A stretch of 64,000 nt of DNA from Przewalskia tangutica. Taxonomy: Eukaryota > Streptophyta > Magnoliopsida > Solanales > Solanaceae. This document shows positions 1-12,066 of this stretch, piece after piece. Positions within the stretch are counted from its first letter, which is position 1; every line of letters begins with the position of its first letter. The position numbers and the translations under genes were made by a program. The notes under the pieces were generated by a model. It saw only the letters and a list, made by a program, of their open reading frames with translations, did no database searches and had not been told where the DNA came from. The DNA is taken from assembly GCA_029844215.1 (NCBI GenBank), contig CM056736.1, positions 21,327,501 through 21,391,500 of the forward strand, given 5' to 3'.

Positions 1-384
1 ACTTAAGGCACTAACATGTTATTAGAAATCCGGGAATTTAAACCAAAGTACTACGTACTTCCGTTCCTTTAAAAAAAGAACCCTTTTTATATAAAAACCC
101 CAAAATACTAACACCCGTAGTATCAAGGCTTGTCTACTTTTCAAAACAAGTTACTACACCTTTAGAAATTCATTTCAAGTCTTTGACACTAAGTAACTTC
201 TACATTCACAACCTAGGCAACTCATGCCTATAAATCAAGTAGACACTCTCTTAACCTTCCATAAAGCCGTTATAACTAACCTTCCATAAAGCCGTTATAA
301 CTCTTTATGTTTTAGACAATTACATTCTTTTTGAAATCAAGAGACTTATACTTTTAAAACCAAGTATCATATACTTTCACATCA
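1..384 (-). repeat. LTR-X, left fragment (gypsy LTR interrupted by Gypsy A)
   Basis: Non-coding AT-rich sequence resembling the interior of the Gypsy A LTR, for example the runs around ataaagccgttataac, which recur in altered form near 1440-1480. It ends with CATCA (380-384), which is repeated at 10208-10212 right after Gypsy A, so this is one half of an LTR split by that insertion. The other half is 10208-12066. Its own outer end lies before the window. No gene is seen here. Confidence 0.75.
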
Positions 385-3193
385 TGTCACGACCCGACCT
401 CGGGCCCGTAACTGGTGCCTTACCCGGGCACCCTAGTAGGTATACATCAGAGAAACTCAGCGGAACATAAAACTCAACCAAGGAATAAATAAATAATAGG
501 TTAGCCTATCAGACTACCTCCATATATATATAAAATATCTAACCAACAACAATTACCTCATTTGTTTTACAAACCGACCCACAATAGTATGACTACAGAC
601 CTCTGAGAGTTTTTGATATTACCACTGTGACGGGACAGGGCCCCGTCATACCTCTGAATGTACAACAAGCTACAATACCAAGGATCTGAACCAAGGACAA
701 GCCTCCGAAATAATGGAGCTTCCTTACCAGCTGAACAGTGATCCTAAGAGTGGGGATCAATTAAGTTATGTACATCAATCTGCGGCATGAACGCAGCCCG
801 AGAAGGTCGATAACAGGTACCAAGTATGTGAAACTGTAAGAACTGTAATGAAATCACATAATCAAATAAACCAGAGACATAATGAATAACCAATCAACAG
901 TACACAGCACCCCAGTACATACGAAAATAACAAAAGGTCACTTGGCCGATCTGAATAGGGAGCCAATGATCAAACTAGGGCCACTCGTCAATAGTATCAT
1001 TGGTCAACTCCTATCCTGGACTCTCATAAGCCCGCATAGGTCGCGTCGACCCGCATGAGGTACTCCTCGCATCGGGGGTTGCGAACCCGCGGTATTTCAT
1101 AGGATCTTGTCCCGCATGAGTCCCTTGGACCCGCATGAGTCCCTTGGACCCGCATAGGACCTCGTCCCGCATAAGCCCCTTGGGCCCGCATGAGGTACTC
1201 CTCGCATCGGGGGTCGCGAACCCGCGGAGATAACAATGTAACATGGCCAGGGGATTCACCCCATAATATAATACCACACAACCGGCTATTGAACGCAACA
1301 TAAACAAGTTAAGGGATACTCATAACTTCTTATACCACATGTACACACAATTAGTAACCTCATTCACTACACCTTCATAAAACCATTACAAGTTCTTCAA
1401 CACAGTTTAGTAAACCATTCTTTTATCTTTTACAAGTCGTTATAACTAACTTCCCATAAAGCTATTATAACACTTATGTTTCAAGAAATTCAACAATCAC
1501 ATTTTTGGAAATCAAGAGGACTTATACTTTCAACTAAAGTTTCACAACTTTCAAAAATACTTTAAGTCTCTTGTCTATAAAATCAAGTCTCTTTAAAACC
1601 ACTTAATCCATACTTTCAAGTCTCATAACTTTTTAGAAATTCATTTCAAGACTTTGAAAACAAGTGTCAATTTCTTTCCAAATAACAATTCACCACTTCT
1701 TTTTAAAATAGCCAAGGCTCTTAAGATTTTGAAGTCAAGTCAAGGACACATAAGATGAAACCAAACTCTTTTAACACACGTACGTCTACCGTACTACATA
1801 TTTCATAATATCATGCTAAAGAGAATAGGAAGAGTTCACAATACCTCTTCGGCTTAATCCACTCTCCAAGTTGAATACGTCGCGCGTAGAATGTCAACCT
1901 ATAATGACCACAATACGCCTATCAACTCCTAGATTCCATCGTAGAATATTTCTAAGTATAAGGAATCTTATTCTACGAAAAACCGGGCAGCACTTCCTTT
2001 GTTTCTACGTACTTTTCCACCTTTTTCAAGGCCCGTAAATCAGTAACCAATTGCCACATTTAAGGCTCAACAATTCAGCTTAACCAAAGGGGATTACACA
2101 CCTTAACAGGACGTGTAAAATTCTGTCCCATAATTAATATCCAAATAGTCCAACATTTCAATGCCAAAAGGCTACAATGCAACAACAATGTAAAGTCTTT
2201 TTCAATTCCTTTTCCATCCAAGTTATTTAGTCTAACATGTTATATAGCCACAATCGATTATAACAACTACAATCTTCAATTAGATAACATGCGACAATTC
2301 TAGTTATCGACCAAATTGTATTTCAATTTCAAATGGCTAATCAATTTCATTTCGGGTTTTAGGCTTCCAATATCCATAACACTTATCAATATTCATAACA
2401 TATATCACATGCTCATTTCTAACTTATCATAACATGAAATCTTCAATTACAATAGTAAGACGAAGATTATTACCTCATTCAGCCCAAAATATTCCAAGGA
2501 TCTCGCCCGCTTAAGCTCTTTTCCGCAACTCCTTTTTTTGTCAAAATCATCCACACGAACTCTCTCTAAGCTTGCCAACGTATATTTCCTTCTTGTTGCC
2601 TTTCCAAACATTCTCCTAGGCCTTGGCTTTCCTTGAATTTTTAGAGAGAAGGGAGAGGAAATTTTTAGAGTGATTCCTTGAAAAATGACCAAGTCTTCAA
2701 GACTTGGTCAATAAATAAGACCTCCTCTTGGTCAAAAGGATGGGAGGGACACTTGTCACCCTCCCGTAAGCCTTTTCAAAAATATCTTCTGAATTTTCCC
2801 CCTTTTTCGCGAAAAATCCCGCCTCGGCGCCGCGGCGCTGCAACTTCAGGAAGGTTCTGGTCTTACGGCGTCGCGGCCCTGCATCCGGCGCCGTGGCGCT
2901 GCCGCCTGACTGGAATATTTTCCTATTTTTCTGCCAGCTGATCTTGCAACGTCCATAACTTTCTACTCCGATGTCCAATCGACGAGCGGTTTGTTGCGTT
3001 GGAAATTATGTTCAACGAACCTCATACTAGGATTTTGAAACACCTATAAGCTCCTAATGAACTAGGAGATATACCACTCCAAAGTTGACTGAAAGTCTGC
3101 CTACAACACTTGCCAACTTAACTTTCTAAATTTCAAACCTTATCTCCTTTTGGACGTTCTTACCTTATCCTCTTGAATTTACGGGGTGTAACA
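385..3193 (-). repeat. Gypsy A 3' LTR
   Basis: 2,809 bp, TG...CA ends, nearly identical over its length to 7391-10207. It is the 3' LTR because the polypurine tract adjoins its higher-coordinate end. It carries a GC-rich mini-repeat block at about 1030-1230 and GC-rich DNA around 2815-2910. Open frames inside it are not genes. Confidence 0.95.
1030..1230. repeat. GC-rich mini-repeats inside the Gypsy A LTR
   Basis: The block contains two copies of a roughly 40-bp segment (ccgcatgaggtactcctcgc...gcgaacccgcgg, near 1053-1093 and 1187-1227). Between them are several copies of a shorter unit, acccgcatgagtcccttgg. The same block recurs in the other LTR at about 8035-8230. It gives rise to spurious open frames. 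The function is unknown. Confidence 0.8.
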
Positions 3194-3208
3194 TTCTTCC
3201 CCTCTTAG
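3194..3208 (-). other. Gypsy A polypurine tract
   Basis: Read on the minus strand this is CTAAGAGGGGAAGAA, directly before the LTR start TGTTACACCCC. A purine run at this place primes plus-strand DNA synthesis in LTR retrotransposons. Gypsy B has the matching tract at 18353-18367. Confidence 0.8.
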
Positions 3209-3278
3209 AAACATTCGTCCCCGAATGTTCTTTCGGAGTCAATCTTATAGATAGCGACACTACCTCCCTTTTACACCC

Positions 3279-3990
3279 CTACATACCAATAATGCCATAC
3301 GTGGCCACATAATAATACTTATACCAGAACGCCAATCTGGACCCCAAGTGTCGATGTCGGTATCTGCATAAAGATTTTATCGACTCTGAGCTTGCTAATA
3401 ATCTTTCCTGGATAAGCTTCGCCTTATTCACAGCCCGCTGAATCAAGTCCGGGCTAATTATCTGAACCTCGCCTACGTTGAACCAACCAATTGGCGAGTC
3501 TACACTTTCTTCATACAAAGCCTCATACAGGGCCATCTGGATACTGAAATGGTAGCTTTTGTTATACGCAAACTCAACAAGTGGTAAATAATCCTCCTAG
3601 CTACCCCTGAAGACAATAACACAGACCCACAACCTATCCTCAAGTGTCTGGATATCATGCCCTGCCTGTCCGTCGATCTGAGGGTGAAATGCCACACTGA
3701 GACTCACCTGTGTCCTTAATACCTTCTGGAAAACCTCCAAAAGTTAGCCGTAAACTGAGCTCATCTGTCTGACATCATAAATGTAGCAACACCGTGGAGT
3801 CTCACAATCTCCTTGCTATATAATCTAGCATAAACCTCAGCCGAGTAAGTGGTCCTGACCGGAAAAAAATGGGCTGCTGTCGTCAGCCTGTTTACCATAA
3901 TCCATAAGGAGTCGCACTTCCTCTGAGTATGATGCAACCCTATAATAAGATCCATATTAATCACCTCCCATTTCTAAGTCGGGATTTTAA
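3279..3990 (-). pseudogene. Gypsy A integrase remnant
   Basis: Minus-strand pieces in more than one frame match plant gypsy integrase. The piece at 3761-3964 reads INMDLIIGLHHTQRKCDS and then VNRLTTAAHFFPV, which is the start of the catalytic core including its first aspartate, and ends MMSDR at the second. The piece at 3279-3536 reads ALYEALYEESVDSPIGWF...LIQERLLAS, the region after the core. The stretch between (3537-3760) is read only with shifts. The C-terminal part up to the LTR is missing or unreadable. The gene is dead, and it lies just downstream of the RNase H remnant as expected for gypsy order. Confidence 0.85.
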
Positions 3991-4370
3991 TCGCCTGTAA
4001 TAGCCCACTGGGCTTCTGGTGGTCAACCTTGACCTGCTACTAATTTGGACACTAAGCAACAAACTCTGCTACGTCCCTCTTCAAGACATCTTACCAATAC
4101 ATACATCAGAGGTCACGACACAACTTAGTCGACCCCGAAAAAATAGAGCAATAAGCACTGCGTGCCTCCCCTAAAACCTGCTGACAAGTCTGCGCAAAGA
4201 CGGTACACAATCTATCCTCATATCACAAAGACACCGGTAGGTGCTACTCAAACAGGCTCCTCTCTTCTCGGAGAGTCGTATCTCGATCACATACTAACGC
4301 TGAATCCTCATATTGTCGCCTCTTCACCTCCTCGACGAAGGAAGACTCGGAAACCTCTCGGATCCAAACT

Positions 4371-4935
4371 TCATTCACCTCGGAAACAAATAATCGAACC
4401 CCCCCGGCTCAGTAGCTGATGAATCTCACGGATCACGTCCTGTCTATCTGGCTGCTCTTCTGGCAGACTACCCAAAGATCCACAACCAAGAGTATCTGTA
4501 ACCGTCTCGGCTTTCCCCGGGTGGTATAGGATATCAATAACACAATTCTTGAGTAACTCTAACCACCGTTTCTGTCGCAAATTCAGCTGCCTCTGTCTGA
4601 AGATATACCGGAGGATCTTGTGGTCTACACAATTATCCACATGAAGTCTATATATACGGAATGCTTCCAAATCTTCAAGGCATGATTAACTGCCGCCAAC
4701 TCTAAATCGTGAGTAGCGTAATTCCTTTCATGCTTCTCTAACCGCCGGGAAACATAGGCTCTAACCTTATCGTGTTGCGTCAGCACACAACCTAGCCCAA
4801 CACCCAAAGTGTTACAATAAAAACCTAACCCTCTAGTCTCTCAGAAGGGGTTAGAACTGTAGTCGTGGTCAACTTAGCTTCCAATAGCTGGAAACCTTTC
4901 TCATTCTTGCGAAATATTCGGGCATCCTTAATCTC
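4371..4935 (-). pseudogene. Gypsy A reverse transcriptase end and RNase H remnant
   Basis: In minus-strand order: about 4935-4810 gives the end of the RT domain with stops (KNEKGFQLLEAKLTTTTVL). Then 4807-4625 gives the RNase H start (GLGCVLTQHDKVRAYVSRRL, then THDLELAAVNHALKIWKHS). Then 4670-4371 in another frame gives LRYIFRQRQLNLRQKRWLEL and LYHPGKAETVTDTL, the tether region. At least one frameshift and several stops separate these. The conserved YADD-type polymerase core is not found upstream, so the reverse transcriptase is mostly lost. Confidence 0.85.
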
Positions 4936-7220
4936 AATTATGGTTCATGTTTCCCCTTTCTCTGTTGCAACCAAACTTGGTCACTAACTTAGGTTTGATT
5001 CCTTTTCTTGCCTCATGGCTAAGACTTCCTGTCAATCGCACTTTAGGGGGGGAGATTTCCTTGCTCTTGTCAAGAAGCAACCCGATTATTTTCTCCCAGC
5101 TCGTAGAGCTTATAGTCAGGTGTTCAACCTCAATTCAAGGTATTACATAATCCAATGACCTGTCAAGATTTCTTATCGTTCGAGTGTCTACTCGTCTTTC
5201 CTTTATAAGTCATTTCAAGTTGTCCTGGGGTCTCTTACCCCTCCGTATTTTCTTACTATCTTTCTCGTCAGTACAGATGCTACCATTTTTCCTCAAGGTG
5301 TTCCTACTGCCCATCATCTACTAATGGTTTTTACACTAGTTTGGGTAATCATATCTCGTGCAATTTACATAACCACTGTTGTATTCTCTTTTATCATTCT
5401 GGTCATAACCCTTCCCTATGCTTATTATTAGCAAAAGTATTTCTATCTTGATCCATAATCGTACCGTTTCATACATGTGTACTACCTGTATTTATATCCT
5501 TACGATACTTCCTCGACCAATTCGTACGTCGTTCTTAATTACCCCAACACAATACTTTTCCCACGGTTATCTAAAAGTGTAACCTATGGCATGACGATAC
5601 CGAAGACTTACCCGTCTCCTATCCTTCGTCTAACAATATGGGTACACGTAACCCCATAATACATAAAACTATCCTTTACGTGGGGGAGAGGACTTATCTC
5701 CCTTACAAAATCTAAATCATCAAGCGCCCCCTTAATATCGTATAGATTTTCAAAACCTACCAACGATGTCTTATATTTTCCGTAGGCAGCGCTCGTACTT
5801 ATCTTATTCTTGCTTTGCGCATTTTCCTGAAATTATCCGGAAGGTCGTGGCCCTGACCGCCACACCAACCCAACTCCAAGTACCTCCAAGGGCACTTAGC
5901 ATAAACTCCTTCAAATTCGAGTATTACTTACTTTCTGCATTAATTCACCTCAAATGAACAAGTCATACAGACTTATTAAAATCAATTTATGACAAGGAAG
6001 GAAGGATAATTTACTGGTTACAACCACTCCCCTTCCTTTCCACTCGATAACCGGTTTACTGGAAAACTGGTACCGAACCAATCTCTCTCTGCAGTCAACG
6101 TCGGCATAACAAGAGGCCAACTAACCCGTACTCATAATGACCTTAAGGTCGGTCACATCAGCTCTACTAGGTCTGCTAGGGTCCGACGACTGTATTGTCA
6201 CCGGGCAATTATTATACACCCGCTCAGCTACCACCCATCACTCACGGGTGTAGTTACCTCTAAAGGTTCTCATGGATTCAGACTCTATCTTTTACACTTG
6301 GTTGCTCACTTTCTTACCGGTCGTATTCTTCTCCGTACTTCCAAACTTATTCTAGCTTACGTACATAACTTCCATACAAATTTTGGCCTCCCATCCTTGG
6401 AGTTACTAAATTAAACAATATATGGTCATTTCCGGCTCTCACAACCTGGTTCCGGTGGAATGTGACCACGAACCCGTAAAACAACTTAACTAGACTTGGG
6501 TCTGGCATCTTTATGACCCTGTCACGTAGCGGAACTACCAATTGATCCCACTCCAATTCAGACTATGGGGCGACCTTCAATAGGTCCTCAACCCGACCCA
6601 CCGTCGTACTTAACTCTTACCCTTAGTCTGAATTAAATCTTATTGCCAAGAAGACCTTACATACCTAAGGTCTCGGCGGTTATCAATATTCTTAGGCTCA
6701 CAATTTCCATGCTCCAGGCCTACCTTATCAGTCCTCCCGTAAACGGGTACAATAACTTCTCATAAGATCTTAATCGTGTTGTCTTAATCATAATAACCAT
6801 ACTTACTCCATACGAATCTCATCCGTACCATTTTCTTAATCATACCACGTAGCTTATTCTATTAACATAGTCTTCCATTAAGTACCTTAACAGGACTTCT
6901 TAAGGGTTCATTTTCCATCTCAGACAGCTCATCATTTCCTAATTTCTCAAATTAGTACGTAAAACCTTGATGAGAATTCATTAAACTGTTTTATACCCTT
7001 CCGGCATCTATTTAGTCCTTACCAATTCTTGGTAATCTAAAATCATTCTAGGCAACACGCGTCTGACCCTCATACATAAATCCGTATAGTTGTGTGTCAT
7101 AATACCAACTATACAATAATTATTACCAACCTGGATACGCAATCCACATAATCCTTCCTAGGTCACTGCTGCCTTTCTCATAACTGCAATCAACATCACT
7201 CGTTAGAGAGAGACGACCCT
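4936..7220. other. Gypsy A internal region without recognisable coding sequence
   Basis: About 2.3 kb where gag, protease and most of RT should lie. I find no frame resembling these proteins on either strand. Open frames of 60-69 codons are short and unrelated to known domains. Composition is C/T-rich on the + strand. It may be very decayed gag-pol, or unrelated sequence captured into the element. Confidence 0.5.
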
Positions 7221-7372
7221 AACAACACAGCTCTATCGCACGATCTCAGAGTGAGAAGAATGGAAACCAATCCTAAATGTCCTGCAGCCTCCTGATTAAA
7301 GATGTGGTGCACAACACACCGATAACCAAGACTCTACTAGACACGGTCTGTAGACACTTTCTGAGGATAACC
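7221..7372 (-). other. Gypsy A 5' leader
   Basis: Non-coding sequence between primer site and body. It is clearly related to the Gypsy B leader at about 22660-22806 (shared gctctatcgcacgatct, gaaaccaatcctaaatgtcc and gtctgtagaca), showing that Gypsy A and B belong to related families. Confidence 0.7.
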
Positions 7373-7386
7373 TGGCTCTGATACCA
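7373..7386 (-). other. Gypsy A primer binding site (initiator tRNA-Met type)
   Basis: The minus strand reads TGGTATCAGAGCCA, the standard plant primer site complementary to the 3' end of initiator tRNA-Met, four bases from the end of the 5' LTR at 7391. Confidence 0.9.
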
Positions 7387-7390
7387 CTTT

Positions 7391-10207
7391 TGTCACGACC
7401 CGACCTCGGGCCCGTAACTGGTGCCTTACCCGGGCACCCTAGTAGGTATACATCAGAGAAACTCAACGGAACATAAAACTCAACCAAAGAATAAATAAAT
7501 AATAGGTTAGCCTATCAGACTACCTCTATATATATATAAAAAATATCTAACCAACAGCAGTTACCTCATTTGTTTTACAAACCGACCCACAATAGTATGA
7601 CTATAGACCTCTAAGAGTTTTTGACATTACCACTGTGACGGGACAGGGCCCCGCCATACCCCTGAATGTACAACAAGCTACAATACTGTGGATTCGAACG
7701 AGGACAAGCCTCCGAAATAATAGAGCTTCCTTACCAGTTGAACAGTGATCCTAAGAGTGGGGATCAATCAAGTTATGTACATCAACCTGCGGCATGAACG
7801 CAGCCCCCCGGAGGAGGTCAGTACAACAGGTACCAAGTATGTGAAACTGTAAGAACTGTAATGAAATCACATAATCAAATAAACCAGAGACATAATGAAT
7901 AACCAATCAACGATACCACGGCGCCAAGATACGAAAATAATATAAGGTCGGTCCCCCGAGTAGGGAGCCAATGATCAAACTAGGGCCACTCTCCAATAGT
8001 ATCATTGGTCAACTCCTATCCTAGACTCTCATAAGCCCGCATAGGTCGCGTCGACCCGCATGAGGTACTCCTCGCATCGGGGGTTGCGAACCCGCGGTAT
8101 TTCATAGGATCTTGTCCCGCATGAGTCCCTTGGACCCGCATGAGTCCCTTGGACCCGCATAGGACCTCGTCCCGCATAAGCCCTCGGGCGCATGAGGTAC
8201 TCCTCGCATCGGGGGTCGCGAACCCGCGGAGATAACAATGTAACATGGCCAGGGGATTCACCCCATACTATAATACCACACAACCGGCTATTGAACGCAA
8301 CATAAACAAGTTAAGGGATACTCATAACTTCTTATACCACATGTACACACAATTAGTAACCTCAAGTCACTACACCTTCATAAAACCATTACAAGTTCTT
8401 CAACACAGTTAGTAAACCATTCTTTTATCTTTTACAAGTCGTTATAACTAACTTCCCATAATGCTATTATAACACTTATGTTTCAAGAAATTCAACAATC
8501 AAATTTTTGGAAATCAAGAGGACTTATACTTTCAACTAAAGTTTCACAACTTTCAAAAATACTTTAAGTCTCTTGTCTTTAAAATCAAGTCTCTTTAAAA
8601 CCACTTAATCCATACTTTCAAGTCTCATAACTTTTTAGAAATTCATTTCAAGACTTTGAAAACAAGTGTCAATTTTTTTCCAAATAACAATTCACCACTT
8701 CTTTTTAAAATAGCCAAGGCTCTTAACATTTTGAAGTCAAGTCAAGGACACATAAGATGAAACCAAACTCTTTTAACACACGTACGTCTACCGTACTACA
8801 TATTTCATAATATCATGCTAAAGAGAATAGGAAGAGTTCACAATACCTCTTCGGCTTAATCCACTCTCCAAGTTGATTACGTCGCGCGTAGAATGTCAAC
8901 CTATAATGACCACAATACGCCTATCAACTCCTAGATTCCATCGTAGAATATTTCTAAGTATAAGGAATCTTATTCTACGGAAAATCGGGCAGCACTTTCT
9001 TTATTTCTACGTACTTTTCCACCTTTTTCAAGGCCCGTAAATCAGTAACCAATTGCCACATTTAAGGATCAACAATTCAGCTTAACCAAAGGGGATTACA
9101 CGCCTTAACAGGACGTGTAAAATTCTGCCCCACAATTAATGTCTAAATAGTCCAACATTTCAATGCCAAAAGGCTACAATGCAACAACAATGTAAAGTCT
9201 TTTCCAATTCCTTTTTCCATCCAAGTTATTTAGTCTAACATGTTATATAGCCACAATCGATTATAACAACTACAATCTTCAATTAGATAACATGCGACGA
9301 TTCTAGTTATCGACCAAATTGTATTTCAATTTCAAATGGCTAATCAATGTCATATCGGGTTTTAGGCTTCCAATATACATAACACTTATCAATCTTCATA
9401 ACATATATCACATGCTCATTTCTAACTTATCATAACATGAAATCTTCAATTACAATAGTAAGACGAAGATTATTACCTCATTCAGCCTAAAATATTCCAA
9501 GGATCTCGCCCGCTTAAGCTCTTTTCCGCAACTCCTTTTTTTGTCAAAATCATCCACACGAACCCTCTCTAAGCTTGCCAACGTATATTTCCTTCTTGTT
9601 GCCTTTCCAAACATTCTCCTAGGCCTTGGCTTTCCTTGAATTTTTAGAGAGAAGGGAGAGGACATTTTTAGAGTGATTCCTTGAAAAATGACCAAGTCTT
9701 CAAGACTTGGTCAATAAATAAGACCTCCTCTTGGTCAAAAGGATGGGAGGGACACTTGTCACCCTCCCATAAGCCTTTTCAAAAATATCTTCTGAATTTT
9801 CCCCTTTTTTCGCGAAAAATCCCGCCTCGGCGCCGCGATCCTGCAGTCGGCGCCGCGGCGCTGCAACTTCAGGAAGGTTACGGTCTTCTGGCGCTGCCTC
9901 CAGATCCGGCCACTTGCCTCACGGCGGAAGATTTTCCTATTTTTCTGCCAGCTGATCTTGCAACGTCCATAACTTTCTACTCTGATGTCCAACCGACGAG
10001 CGGTTTGTTGCGTTGGAAACTATGCTCAATGAACCTCATACTAGGCTTTTGAAACACATATAAGCTCCTAATGAATTAGGAGATATACCACTCCAAAGTT
10101 GACTGAAAGTCTGCCTACAACACTTGCCAACTTAACTTTCCAAATTTCAAACCTTATCTCCTTTTGGACGTTCTTACCTTATCCTCTTGAATTTACGGGG
10201 TGTAACA
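7391..10207 (-). repeat. Gypsy A 5' LTR
   Basis: 2,817 bp, TGTCACGACCC...GGTGTAACA. It is the 5' LTR because the primer site adjoins its lower-coordinate end. It differs from the other LTR by scattered substitutions and small indels, including a rearranged GC-rich stretch at about 9825-9930 against 2815-2910, so the insertion is old but not ancient. Confidence 0.95.
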
Positions 10208-12066
10208 CATCAAGTTTCATAACTTTCAGAATACTTCAAGTCTCTTAACTTTAGAAATCAAGTTTCTTAACTTTAGAATAGTTCAAGTAATCAATACTTT
10301 CCAAACCAAGTATTCTATACATTTTCAAGTCAAGAAAGCTTTGTTTACCTTATTAGAATAAACCATTCTTTTAACTTCCCATAAAGTTGTTATACTAACT
10401 TTATGCTTTAAAAACCAAGACATATTTAACCTTTAAAACAAGTGAGTTAATTCTCTAACTCAACCAACTTAGACATTCTTAAACAAGTCAAGGGTACCAA
10501 ATGAAATTGAATTCATTTAAACCTCGTACGTCCACCGTACTATACATTTATAGCTACTCATGCTCAAGAGATAAGAAAAGTTCCACATACCTCTTCGGTT
10601 CAATCCACTTGCTAAGTCCAATATGTCGTACGTAGTATGTCAACCTATAATGACCATAATATGTCCATCAACTACTAGTTTTCAACGTAGAATATTCCTA
10701 AGTATAAGGACTCTTAATTCTACGGAAAATCGGGCAGCACTTCCTTTGTTTCTACGTACTTTTCCACCTTTTTCAAGGCCCGCAAATCAATAACCAAATG
10801 CCACATTTAAGGCTCAACAATTCAGAAATTCAAAGGGGATTACACGCCTAACAGGACGTGTAAAATTCTGCCCCACAATTAATATAAAACTGTCCAACAA
10901 CTTAAGTCATTCTCGGCTACCATCAATATCAACAACAATGTCAATTTCCGTTCAATTCCTTTTTAATCCAAGTTGTTATTCCAACATGTTATATACATAA
11001 TAACAATTACAACAACTATAAATCCTTACTTCCTTAACATGCGACGATTGTATCTAACAATTAAATTGAATTACAAACTTAATGGCTAACATGTCCAATT
11101 TCGGTTTTCAACATGTCGACATTATCCAAATCTTTTCAAACTTCAATATATATATACCACATGCTCATTTAACAACTACTAAACATGTAATCTTCAATCA
11201 CATTAAGAAGGTGAAGATTTTTACCTCAATAATCCCTAATAATATCCAAGCGTAAAAGTCGATCCTTAGCAACTTTTAGCTCCTCTTCTTACGTTCCAAT
11301 CCGCTCCAAGCACTCCTTAGAAGCTCATGACCAACTTCAAAGTTGAAGAACACCTTAGGTTTTCACCTTGCGACTAACGTGAAAACGTAATTTTCCCGGG
11401 ATCTTTCTATTGAGATATCCTTACAATACCTCTAGGAACCTTGGGTTTGAATATTGGGAATTATGGAGTAAGATTGCAAAATTTCTCTTCCCTTTTTTCC
11501 CCTTAGCCGAGAGCACATAGAACTAGCTCAAAGTTCTTCTTGATTCTAAGTGTTGAATGAACTAGTCTTGCACTAGTAGTAGTAATATATAATACCCTCC
11601 AAGGGCTAGGATCATCACAAATGTGTGGCTAAGATTGGTCAACAATATCAAGCTCAACTTTTCCCTTGACTTGGTCCATTTTTAACAAGCCAATTTGGCT
11701 AATATTAACTCATTTTTTCGCCCAAGATGACCATGTGGAGGGTGACACGTGTCGCCCTCCCATTGGTCCATAACATTCCGTTTCCAGAAATTTTCATAAT
11801 TGGTCAAAATATCGGAAACCTCGTGGGCCCCACAAAACGTAAAATTTCTCAGTTGGGCCCCACATATCCAACTTTGTAAATAAAATTTCATAATTTCGAT
11901 AAATTCTAAACGTCTCAAATAGCAAATTCGAGAACCCAATTCTCATTAACAAACACTTCTCTTTTCCGAGGTTCGGAAAACAATTCTTTCTTTCGTTCAA
12001 ATTTTTAACATCCTGATTCCTTACGTACATTCTTATATATATATCCTGGAATAACGGGGTGTAACA
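10208..12066 (-). repeat. LTR-X, right fragment
   Basis: Continuation of the LTR begun at 1-384. It starts with the second CATCA and ends ACGGGGTGTAACA at 12066. Parts align with the Gypsy A LTR, for example 10700-10880 against 8960-9130 (ggcagcacttcctttgtttctacgt region), so the family is related but distinct. Its upper end abuts LINE sequence and not a polypurine tract. It is therefore either a solo LTR or the 5' LTR of a minus-strand element lying before the window. No gene is seen in it. Confidence 0.85.

Larger units (their letters stand above)
385..10207 (-). mobile_element. Gypsy A: full-length Ty3/gypsy LTR retrotransposon with degraded pol
   Basis: Two near-identical LTRs (385-3193 and 7391-10207) begin TGTCACGACCCGACC and end GGGGTGTAACA. 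They are flanked by a perfect 5-bp target duplication, CATCA (380-384 and 10208-10212). The primer site lies beside the right LTR and a polypurine tract beside the left one, so the element reads on the minus strand. The 4.2-kb internal region holds only remnants of reverse transcriptase end, RNase H and integrase. Gag, protease and most of RT are not recognisable, so the copy cannot be autonomous. The family looks like the chromovirus (Tekay/Del-type) elements common in Solanaceae. That lineage call is inferred from integrase wording and LTR type; no chromodomain is seen in this copy. It is inserted in LTR-X. Confidence 0.95.

Noticed and set aside
1011..1307. 98-codon repeat-containing minus-strand frame in the LTR
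   Set aside because: It comes from the GC-rich mini-repeats, recurs in altered frames in the other LTR, and has no protein similarity.
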